Shown here piece after piece: positions 1 to 4,567 of a DNA stretch of 5,810 nt. Source of the DNA: Paracoccaceae bacterium (lineage in GTDB: Bacteria > Pseudomonadota > Alphaproteobacteria > Rhodobacterales > Rhodobacteraceae); assembly GCA_026984895.1 (NCBI GenBank), contig JALSRF010000010.1, positions 1 to 5,810 on the forward strand, read 5' to 3'. Both the position numbers and the translations under genes were made by a program. Positions within the stretch are counted from its first letter, which is position 1; every line of letters starts with the position of its first letter. The notes below the pieces were generated by a model. The model saw only the letters and a program-made list of their open reading frames with translations, had not been told where the DNA came from and made no database searches.

Positions 1-124
1 CATGCGGCGGGCGCGGCGCACCGGCGCGGCCGCAGGCGGATCGGGCGTGCCCGCCGGCGGATCGGCAGAAAATTGCCACAATTCCCGGATTGCCAGGCGT
101 GCCGGGCATTTGCGGCCAAAATTG

Positions 125-153
125 TTGCGCCCCCGGGGGCGAACCAGTAGGCA
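125..153 (+). promoter_or_regulatory. Candidate promoter for the M23-bactofilin unit
   Basis: TTGCGC at 125-130 (TTG of the -35 consensus kept) and TAGGCA at 148-153 (weak -10) are separated by exactly 17 bases. Transcription would start near 160, giving a leader of about 65 bases before the GTG at 226. The match is poor outside the TTG and TA positions, so this is only the best of several weak options. Confidence 0.25.
128..141. repeat. 14-bp perfect palindrome CGCCCCCGGGGGCG
   Basis: Two 7-base half sites form a perfect palindrome in the gap between the candidate -35 and -10 boxes upstream of the M23 gene. It could be an operator or form a hairpin in a longer transcript. In GC-rich DNA such a palindrome can also arise by chance, so a function is inference only. 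Confidence 0.4.
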
Positions 154-225
154 TATGGGGTCCGGCGCGATCGGGGTGATGCGGCCGGGTCTGACGCTTG
201 GGACGGGATCGGAAAGGCTGGGGCG

Positions 226-1539
226 GTGCAACGCGTGATTCATCAGGTTTCCAGGACTCTGGAACGCTGGTTCCCGGAAAAGCGGCTGTTCCTGCGCTCG
301 GAGACCGAAACCCGTTTCGTGCGCCTGTCCCCCGTCAGCCAGCTGTTCGCCTGGGCGGGGATCGTGCTGGTCGTCGGCTGGACCATCGTCAGCACCGCCT
401 TCCTGCTCATGGACAGCATCGGGGCGGGCAGCCTGCGGGCACAGGCCCGGCGCGAACAGGCGCTTTACGAAAAGCGCCTGAACGAGCTTTCGCTGGCCCG
501 CAATGAAAGCGAAAAGGCCGCGCTCAGCGCGCAGGAGCGCTTCAACGGCGCGCTTGACCAGATATCGCGGATGCAGGCCATGCTGCTGGACAACCAGGAC
601 CGGCTGCACGAGATGGAAACCGGCATCGACATCATACAGACGACCTTGCGGCGCACGATGCGCGAACGCGATTCGGCGCGCGCCGAGGCGGCGGCACTGC
701 GCACGCGGCTGGCCTCGGCCGGCGTCACGGCCGATACCGCGCGCCAGACCGACACGCAGAGCACCGTGGATTTCCTGACCGAGGCGCTGCGCGAAACCGC
801 CAGCCAGCGCGACACCGAGGCCGCGCAGGTGGCCCGGCTGCGCGCAACCGCCGACGAAATGGAACTGGAACGCAAGCTCCTGCAGGAAAAGAACGACCGC
901 ATCTTTTCGCAACTGGAAGACGCGGTAAGCCTGTCGCTGGAGCCTCTGGACAAGATGTTCAAGGCGGCCGGTCTGTCCACCGAAACCATCCTGAAAACCG
1001 TGCGCCAGGGCTATTCCGGCCAGGGCGGCCCGCTTGCGCCGATCAGCTTTTCCACCCGCGGCAGGGGGCCGGATGCCGACAGCCTGCGGGCCAATGCCAT
1101 TCTGGAAAGGCTGGACCGGATCAACCTGTATCGCATCGCCGCGCAGAAGGTGCCCTTCGCGCTGCCCGTGCACCGGGCGTTTCGCTACACCAGCGGGTTC
1201 GGCATGCGCTGGGGGCGGATGCATGAAGGGGTCGATCTTGCCGCCCCCGTCGGCACGCCCCTTTACGCCACCGCCGACGGGGTCGTGAGCTTTGCCGGCC
1301 AGCAGCGCGGCTATGGCAATATCGTCATCATCCAGCACGGTTTCGGGCTTGAAACCCGATATGCCCATCAGAGCCGACTGCGCGTCAAAAAGGGCCAAAG
1401 GGTCTCGCGCGGCGAGCGGATCGGTGATATGGGAAATACCGGGCATTCCACCGGGCCTCATGTCCACTATGAAATCCGGCTGAACGGGAAGCCCATCAAT
1501 CCGATGACCTTTATCAAGGCGGCACGAAATGTTTTCTAA
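226..1539 (+). CDS. Membrane-anchored coiled-coil M23 (LytM-type) peptidoglycan endopeptidase
   Basis: The 437-residue product is a predicted zinc metallo-endopeptidase that cuts peptide cross-links in periplasmic peptidoglycan. Residues 1-38 are a basic cytoplasmic tail, 39-62 one membrane span, about 65-230 a long charged coiled coil, and about 325-425 the M23 domain. The active site looks complete: H333 and D337 (HEGVD) and H414 as zinc ligands, with H381 (YAH) and H412 of the HVH motif as catalytic histidines. Most bacterial coiled-coil M23 proteins of the EnvC/NlpD type lack some of these residues and only activate amidases, so this one is probably an enzyme itself. The GTG start is preferred because GGAAAGG at 211-217 lies eight bases upstream; a second GTG three codons on is possible. 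The stop codon lies inside the start of the bactofilin gene (11-base overlap), pointing to translational coupling. The arrangement recalls the M23 peptidase LmdC that works with bactofilin in stalked Alphaproteobacteria. That partnership is inferred from order and topology, not shown. Confidence 0.93.
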   Translation: MQRVIHQVSRTLERWFPEKRLFLRSETETRFVRLSPVSQLFAWAGIVLVVGWTIVSTAFLLMDSIGAGSLRAQARREQALYEKRLNELSLARNESEKAALSAQERFNGALDQISRMQAMLLDNQDRLHEMETGIDIIQTTLRRTMRERDSARAEAAALRTRLASAGVTADTARQTDTQSTVDFLTEALRETASQRDTEAAQVARLRATADEMELERKLLQEKNDRIFSQLEDAVSLSLEPLDKMFKAAGLSTETILKTVRQGYSGQGGPLAPISFSTRGRGPDADSLRANAILERLDRINLYRIAAQKVPFALPVHRAFRYTSGFGMRWGRMHEGVDLAAPVGTPLYATADGVVSFAGQQRGYGNIVIIQHGFGLETRYAHQSRLRVKKGQRVSRGERIGDMGNTGHSTGPHVHYEIRLNGKPINPMTFIKAARNVF

Positions 1540-2032
1540 AAGCAGGATCAACGAACCCGGACCGAAAAAGACGGGCGGAGAGGAAAAGAAGGCAGGCGAC
1601 ATGGTTCAATCCCCCCCCACCGGCGATTTCGCCCCCGCGGCGCCCAAGGCCAAACCCCCGGCCTCCTCGCTGTCCGAGGATCTGGTGATTACCGGAAACC
1701 TGAAGACCACCGGAGACATCCAGATCGAAGGCACCGTCGAGGGCGACATCCGGGCCCATCTTCTGACCGTGGGCGAAGGGGCGACCGTGAAGGGCGAATG
1801 CGTCGCCGACGACGTGGTGGTGAACGGTCGCGTGGTCGGACGGGTCCGCGGCCTCAAGGTGCGCCTGACCTCCACGGCGCGCGTCGAGGGCGACATCATC
1901 CACAAGACCATCGCCATCGAAAGCGGCGCCCATTTCGAGGGATCGGTGCAGCGCCAGGACGACCCGCTGCAGACCGGCGCGAAAAAGCCGCTGACCCCGC
2001 CGCCCGCCGGCAAGGCGGCCGACAAGGGCTGA
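1529..2032 (+). CDS. Bactofilin (DUF583 family cytoskeletal protein)
   Basis: The 167-residue product belongs to the bactofilins, which polymerise without nucleotides into filaments on the cytoplasmic face of the inner membrane and position wall enzymes. The right-handed beta-helix core spans about 48-141 and shows the family's hydrophobic/glycine ladder (DLVITGNL, GDIQIEG, VEGDIRA, ARVEGDI, HFEGSV). It is flanked by a polar proline/lysine-rich N-terminal linker and a basic proline-rich tail. The first residues, MFSKSRIN, match the short amphipathic membrane-targeting start known from Caulobacter BacA, which supports the ATG at 1529. That ATG also has AAGGCGG at 1516-1522, six bases upstream. 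An in-frame ATG at 1601 (codon 25), with AAGG at 1589-1592, could give a short form without the membrane anchor. Eight consecutive C bases (1611-1618) sit in the linker. The gene overlaps the M23 stop by 11 bases and is the last of its unit. Confidence 0.95.
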   Translation: MFSKSRINEPGPKKTGGEEKKAGDMVQSPPTGDFAPAAPKAKPPASSLSEDLVITGNLKTTGDIQIEGTVEGDIRAHLLTVGEGATVKGECVADDVVVNGRVVGRVRGLKVRLTSTARVEGDIIHKTIAIESGAHFEGSVQRQDDPLQTGAKKPLTPPPAGKAADKG

Positions 2033-2084
2033 TCGCCGGCACCTGCCCCGCCGGCCGGCCGTTCGGCGCTGCCGCCCATCACCC

Positions 2085-2120
2085 GGCAGGCAGACAGGCA
2101 GGCTGACCGGCAAGCAGACC
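2085..2120. repeat. 12-bp tandem repeat, three copies plus a partial fourth
   Basis: The units are GGCAGGCAGACA (2085-2096), GGCAGGCTGACC (2097-2108) and GGCAAGCAGACC (2109-2120), followed by GGCAGACGG (2121-2129) as a degraded fourth. Neighbouring copies differ by two bases. The period is a multiple of three and would give a four-residue repeat (LPVC/LPVS) if read on the minus strand, but no gene is supported there. It looks like a small minisatellite formed by slippage. Confidence 0.75.
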
Positions 2121-2149
2121 GGCAGACGGTTGGGCCGCGCGGGCGACAA

Positions 2150-2176
2150 GGTTGGCGGCAGCCAGATCGGCCAACC
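2150..2176. repeat. Inverted repeat GGTTGGC / GCCAACC
   Basis: Seven-base arms at 2150-2156 and 2170-2176 flank a 13-base loop, making a stable hairpin in RNA from either strand. There is no U-tract next to it, so it is not a classical terminator. It might protect the 3' end of the bactofilin transcript. Confidence 0.4.
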
Positions 2177-2251
2177 AGGCGGCAATCCGGGCGGCCACCG
2201 CCAGGCGCAGCCGCAAGGCGCGTCCCGGTGCACCGGAAACAGACAACAGAT

Positions 2252-2282
2252 GCCCCGGCGCTCCGGCTTCCGGGGCTTTCTG
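2252..2282 (+). terminator. Terminator hairpin between convergent bactofilin and DUF2189 genes
   Basis: GCCCCGG (2252-2258) pairs perfectly with CCGGGGC (2270-2276) over seven base pairs; the 11-base loop can form a small inner stem. TTTCT follows on the plus strand (2277-2281), as expected for a rho-independent terminator of the M23-bactofilin unit. It also lies 45 bases past the DUF2189 stop codon, so it may serve minus-strand transcription too, although the minus side has only scattered T bases. Confidence 0.6.
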
Positions 2283-2326
2283 ATGCACGACGCCTGAAAA
2301 GTGACGGATATCGCCGGCGCCTCGCC

Positions 2327-3112
2327 TCAAGCCGGAAAATACAGGGCCCGCCGATACAGATGCCAGGTGGCATGCCCCAGAAGCGGCAGCACCACCAGCA
2401 GCCCCAGAAAGGCCGGGATCAGCGCCAGCAACGTCGCCACCGCGATCACCAGCGCCCAGACCACCATCACCGGCAGGTTGCGGCGCACGGTGCGCAGGCT
2501 GACCAGCATGGCGGTCACGAAATCCACCTCGCGATCCACCAGCATGGGCAGGCTGACCACGGTCAGCGAAAACAGCAGAAACGCCAGTGCCGCCCCGGCC
2601 AGGCTGCCAACGGCGAGCATGGCCATGCCCCGCCGGGTCGTGAACATGTGAAACGACGAGGTGATGTCGATGAAGGCCGACGCCCCCAGGAACAGCCCGA
2701 AGATCAGATGGGCGATGAAATTCCAGGCGAGAAAGTAGATGATGATGATCGCCCCCATCCAGGGCAGCTGACGGTGGCGTTCGTCCCGGACCACGGACAG
2801 GATACCCGACCAGGCAAGCGGCTCTTGCGCCTCCAGGCGACGGCTGACCTCGTAAAGCCCCACCGCCGCGAAGGGCGCTACCAGCGGAAATCCCAGGGCC
2901 AGGGCCAGGGTCCAGGACAGCGCGCCGGCATTCAGGTGCCACAGCAGCAGCCCCCCGACCACATAGACCGCGCTGAAAAAGACCCCGTATTGCGGACCGG
3001 CGCGAAAATCCCGCCACCCCTCCTTGAGCGAAACGAACAGTTCGCGCAGCGTGATCCGGCCGATCTCGGGCAGCGGCGAGGCTTCTGGCAGGGCGGTGTC
3101 GGTCGTTGGCAT
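2327..3112 (-). CDS. DUF2189 family integral membrane protein
   Basis: The 261-residue product is a multi-pass inner-membrane protein of unknown function. Hydrophobic segments lie at about 42-60, 65-88, 118-145, 163-190 and 213-246; the last is long enough for two spans. The family is recognised from PFAAVGLYEVSRRLE (80-94), the stretch DREVDFVTAMLVS (193-205) with the following RRNLPVMVVWA, and the ending PLLGHATWHLYR (243-254). No catalytic motif, ligand site or signal peptide can be seen. The first 40 residues are polar and probably cytoplasmic. The ATG at 3112 has GGAGGG (3117-3122 on the opposite strand) four bases upstream, a strong ribosome-binding site that fixes the start. The gene follows prfB on the same strand after 108 bases that contain a hairpin and a promoter candidate, so it is probably transcribed separately. 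Its job cannot be inferred from the neighbours. Confidence 0.9.
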   Translation of the reverse strand: MPTTDTALPEASPLPEIGRITLRELFVSLKEGWRDFRAGPQYGVFFSAVYVVGGLLLWHLNAGALSWTLALALGFPLVAPFAAVGLYEVSRRLEAQEPLAWSGILSVVRDERHRQLPWMGAIIIIYFLAWNFIAHLIFGLFLGASAFIDITSSFHMFTTRRGMAMLAVGSLAGAALAFLLFSLTVVSLPMLVDREVDFVTAMLVSLRTVRRNLPVMVVWALVIAVATLLALIPAFLGLLVVLPLLGHATWHLYRRALYFPA

Positions 3113-3123
3113 GCTTCCCTCCG

Positions 3124-3146
3124 GTTTCCCGGAAAGACTGGGAAAC
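3124..3146. repeat. Inverted repeat GTTTCCC / GGGAAAC before DUF2189
   Basis: Perfect 7-base arms at 3124-3130 and 3140-3146 surround nine bases. The inner arm also belongs to an overlapping palindrome TTTCCCGGAAA (3125-3135), so two exclusive hairpins are possible. It ends one base before the Shine-Dalgarno sequence of the DUF2189 gene and covers the -10 region of the promoter candidate. This position would suit an operator or a translation-controlling hairpin. Confidence 0.5.
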
Positions 3147-3164
3147 TTGCCAGCACGCTGTCAA
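3135..3164 (-). promoter_or_regulatory. Candidate promoter for the DUF2189 gene
   Basis: The minus strand carries a perfect -35 box TTGACA (3164-3159). Eighteen bases further the sequence CAGTCT (3140-3135) is a weak -10 box sharing only the A at position 2 and final T. Transcription would begin near 3128, giving a very short leader containing the GGAGGG ribosome-binding site. The perfect -35 is the main support; the -10 is poor. Confidence 0.4.
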
Positions 3165-3179
3165 GGCCCCCGTGGGGCC
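3165..3179 (-). terminator. Hairpin after prfB, weak terminator
   Basis: GGCCCC (3165-3170) pairs with GGGGCC (3174-3179) around a three-base loop. It is 42 bases past the prfB stop on the minus strand, but the minus-strand side continues with only TTGACA, so the U-tract is missing. On the plus strand the hairpin is followed by CTTTTC, a better terminator tail, although no plus-strand gene lies upstream. It may separate prfB from the DUF2189 promoter that starts right beside it. Confidence 0.4.
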
Positions 3180-3220
3180 CTTTTCGGGCGCCGGCGGTCC
3201 CGGGGCGCTGGCGGTCGCGC

Positions 3221-4369
3221 TCAGGAAGACCCGGCGCCGCGCTCGTCTTGCGTGCGGGCTTCGGCGCGCGACTTGCCGGAAACGTCCATCGCCAGCGTCG
3301 CCGCCATCAGCCCGTCAAGGTCGCCATCCAGAACCCCCTGGGTGTCCGAGGTCTCGTAATTGGTGCGCAGATCCTTCACCATCTGGTAGGGCTGCAGCAC
3401 GTAAGAACGGATCTGGTTGCCCCAGCCGGCGTCGCCCTTGGCCTCGTGCGCCTCCTGGATCGAGGCATTGCGCTTGTCCAGTTCCAGCTGGTAAAGGCGC
3501 GATTTCAGCGCCGCCATGGCATTGGCGCGGTTCTGGTGCTGCGATTTCTCCGAACTCTGCACCACGATGCCGGTAGGAATGTGGGTGATGCGCACCGCTG
3601 AATCGGTGGTGTTCACATGCTGGCCGCCGGCCCCGGAACTGCGATAGGTATCGATGCGGATGTCGGCGGGGTTGATCTCGATCTCGATATTGTCGTCCAC
3701 CACCGGGTAGACCCAGACCGACGAAAACGAGGTATGCCGGCGCGCCGCGCTGTCATAGGGCGAAATCCGCACGAGTCGATGCACGCCGCTTTCGCTTTTC
3801 AGCCAGCCATAGGCGTTGGGGCCGCTGATCTTGTAGGTGACCGACTTGATCCCCGCCTCCTCGCCCGGGTTTTCGGAGATCAGTTCCACCTTGTAGCCGT
3901 GCTTTTCGGCCCAGCGCACATACATGCGCGCCAGCATCGAGGCCCAGTCGCAGCTTTCGGTGCCGCCGGCCCCGGCATTGATTTCCAGATAGGTGTCGTT
4001 GCCGTCAGCCTCGCCGTCAAGCAGCGCTTCGATCTCCTTTTGCGCGGCCTTTTCGGCCAGCGCCGCAAGCGCCGCTTCGGCCTCGGCGACCACCTCCTCG
4101 TCGCCCTCGGCCTCGCCCAGTTCGATCAGGTCGATATTGTCCTGCAACTCGGTGGAAATCGCCGTTACCGTGTCGATCGCATCGACCAGCATCTGCCGGT
4201 CGCGCATCAGCTTTTGTGCCCGCGCCTGATCGTTCCACAGATCCGGGTCCTCGATCATCGCATCGAACTCTTCCAGCCGATGGGCGGCGCTCTCCCAATC
4301 CATCCGCTGTTTCAGCAGCGTCAGCGATTTCTCGATCGCCTCAACCGTACTTGCCGTTTCTGCCCGCAT
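3221..4369 (-). CDS. prfB: Peptide chain release factor 2 (RF2)
   Basis: The 382-residue product is RF2, which reads UGA and UAA stop codons in the ribosomal A site and triggers release of the finished protein. Family signatures are clear: an N-terminal helical domain, the PCRF domain with EINAGAGGTESCDWA (129-143), the peptidyl-hydrolysis motif GGQ (248-250, in SGAGGQHVN), RITHIPTG (260-267) and WGNQIRSYVL (316-325). The codon-reading tripeptide is SPY (203-205, codons TCG CCC TAT) instead of the usual SPF of Escherichia coli RF2. The ATG at 4369 is chosen because AAGGA (4381-4377) lies seven bases upstream and the protein then begins as RF2 proteins do; an upstream TTG at 4402 lies before the likely -10 box. 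Many bacterial prfB genes need a +1 frameshift near codon 25. Here the frame is continuous (ATG GAT TGG at codons 23-25) with no in-frame UGA, so that autoregulation is absent. The gene lies 198 bases downstream of mrcA. Confidence 0.98.
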   Translation of the reverse strand: MRAETASTVEAIEKSLTLLKQRMDWESAAHRLEEFDAMIEDPDLWNDQARAQKLMRDRQMLVDAIDTVTAISTELQDNIDLIELGEAEGDEEVVAEAEAALAALAEKAAQKEIEALLDGEADGNDTYLEINAGAGGTESCDWASMLARMYVRWAEKHGYKVELISENPGEEAGIKSVTYKISGPNAYGWLKSESGVHRLVRISPYDSAARRHTSFSSVWVYPVVDDNIEIEINPADIRIDTYRSSGAGGQHVNTTDSAVRITHIPTGIVVQSSEKSQHQNRANAMAALKSRLYQLELDKRNASIQEAHEAKGDAGWGNQIRSYVLQPYQMVKDLRTNYETSDTQGVLDGDLDGLMAATLAMDVSGKSRAEARTQDERGAGSS

Positions 4370-4392
4370 GTGCCCGTCCTTGATCCTGCCGC

Positions 4393-4421
4393 CTGATAGC
4401 AATGCCCGCGCGCGCCGGCAA
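4393..4421 (-). promoter_or_regulatory. Candidate promoter for prfB
   Basis: On the minus strand TTGCCG (4421-4416) and TATCAG (4398-4393) are exactly 17 bases apart, a good fit to housekeeping sigma-70-type boxes (four of six and three to four of six consensus bases). Transcription would start near 4386, leaving a leader of about 17 bases with the AAGGA ribosome-binding site. The boxes lie between the hairpin array and the prfB start, which suggests that prfB is transcribed independently of mrcA. Confidence 0.5.
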
Positions 4422-4438
4422 GCACCACCCGTGGATGC

Positions 4439-4504
4439 CTCCGGCGGGGATATTTGAGCGAAAAAGAAACCCGCTTCTTTTTCGTGGAAATATCCCCCGC
4501 GGAG
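4439..4504. repeat. 66-base near-perfect palindrome (long hairpin) between mrcA and prfB
   Basis: Two perfect 10-bp stems are stacked: GGGGATATTT (4446-4455) with AAATATCCCC (4488-4497), and CGAAAAAGAA (4459-4468) with TTCTTTTTCG (4475-4484). A 3x3 internal loop separates them and ACCCGC forms the tip. CTCC (4439-4442) with GGAG (4501-4504) and GC with GC (4444-4445, 4499-4500) extend the base with single-base bulges. It is read here as two copies of one short element facing each other. From memory, intergenic repeats of the form GGCGGGGATATTT followed by an A/G-rich run are frequent in Rhodobacteraceae genomes, which I cannot verify here. It probably also stops transcription from mrcA, in either direction. 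Confidence 0.85.
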
Positions 4505-4507
4505 CGC

Positions 4508-4525
4508 GCACCCGCTTGCGGGTGC
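4508..4525 (-). terminator. Hairpin GCACCCGC / GCGGGTGC after mrcA
   Basis: Eight-base complementary arms (4508-4515 and 4518-4525) with TT between them form a tight GC hairpin 43 bases past the mrcA stop. No T-run follows on the minus strand, so termination would have to rely on this hairpin together with the larger palindrome just beyond it. The motif ACCCGCTT recurs at 4469-4476 in the tip of that palindrome, hinting at a shared repeat origin. Confidence 0.45.
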
Positions 4526-4539
4526 AAGAAGTGTCTTGC
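4524..4539. repeat. Small hairpin GCAAGA / TCTTGC
   Basis: Six-base arms at 4524-4529 and 4534-4539 enclose a four-base loop. It abuts the preceding hairpin and forms part of a run of stem-loops in the mrcA-prfB gap. Confidence 0.4.
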
Positions 4540-4549
4540 GCCATCAGCC

Positions 4550-4563
4550 GCTCCGCCCGGAGC
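4550..4563. repeat. Small hairpin GCTCCG / CGGAGC just after the mrcA stop
   Basis: Six-base arms (4550-4555 and 4558-4563) with a two-base gap lie four bases beyond the mrcA stop codon. The loop is so tight that the innermost pair probably opens. It is the first of four stem-loops met by RNA polymerase leaving mrcA. Confidence 0.35.
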
Positions 4564-4567
4564 CGGA

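Larger units (their letters stand above)
1..225. other. Upstream region without a supported gene
   Basis: No gene can be defended here. Several frames stay open from the window edge: one plus frame runs to a TAG at 148-150, and the minus strand has an ATG at positions 3-1 that could be the first codon of a divergent gene lying off the window. None has a Shine-Dalgarno sequence or a recognisable product. The base GGCGGATCGG occurs twice (35-44 and 56-65), exactly 21 bases apart, which would be a seven-codon repeat if translated. An A/T-richer patch at 68-126 with ATTGCCA at 72-78 and 89-95 looks more like regulatory than coding DNA. The most likely reading is an intergenic region, possibly shared with a gene to the left. 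Confidence 0.4.
2033..2251. other. Gene-free stretch after bactofilin
   Basis: About 220 bases separate the bactofilin stop from the first good terminator hairpin. I find no gene with a ribosome-binding site here. The stretch holds a 12-bp tandem repeat, a 7-bp-stem inverted repeat and a 12-bp palindrome (CCGGTGCACCGG, 2225-2236). A minus-strand frame of 55 codons starting with TTG at 2246 and ending at 2079 is open and rich in Ala/Leu, but it has no good start and no recognisable family. The region is either a long 3' untranslated part of the bactofilin transcript or remnant DNA. Confidence 0.5.

Noticed and set aside
2..238. Plus-strand 78-codon frame at the left edge overlapping the M23 start
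   Set aside because: Arg/Gly-rich product without ribosome-binding site or family; it overlaps the well-placed GTG start of the M23 gene.
465..989. Minus-strand Ser/Arg-rich open frame inside the M23 gene
   Set aside because: It mirrors the coiled-coil coding region; the serine and arginine excess is the expected antisense of GCG/GAA/CGC-rich coiled-coil codons.
2085..2129. CRISPR-like array
   Set aside because: Units are 12 bp and directly adjacent without spacers, so this is a small tandem repeat.
2225..2236. 12-bp palindrome CCGGTGCACCGG as an operator
   Set aside because: About one 12-bp perfect palindrome is expected by chance in a window this long, and no promoter lies beside it.
2079..2246. 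Minus-strand 55-codon frame starting with TTG after the bactofilin gene
   Set aside because: Mostly GC-ending codons and a Leu/Ala-rich product are suggestive, but there is no ribosome-binding site, no strong start, and it runs through the tandem repeat; kept as a note, not a gene.
1514..2373. Two minus-strand open frames over the bactofilin gene
   Set aside because: They are antisense to a clear bactofilin and their products are low-complexity with no known domain.
2228..3601. Plus-strand open frame of 457 codons across the DUF2189 and prfB genes
   Set aside because: It is antisense to two convincingly identified genes, has a Gln/His/Arg-rich low-complexity product, no ribosome-binding site and no recognisable domain. 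High GC makes such open antisense frames common.
3617..4396. Plus-strand open frame of 259 codons fully antisense to prfB
   Set aside because: RF2 on the minus strand is certain from its conserved motifs; the antisense product has no family resemblance and its openness follows from RF2 codon bias.
4370..4402. Upstream TTG start for prfB adding 11 residues
   Set aside because: The TTG precedes the likely -10 box and lacks a ribosome-binding site, while the ATG at 4369 has AAGGA at seven bases and matches the usual RF2 N-terminus.
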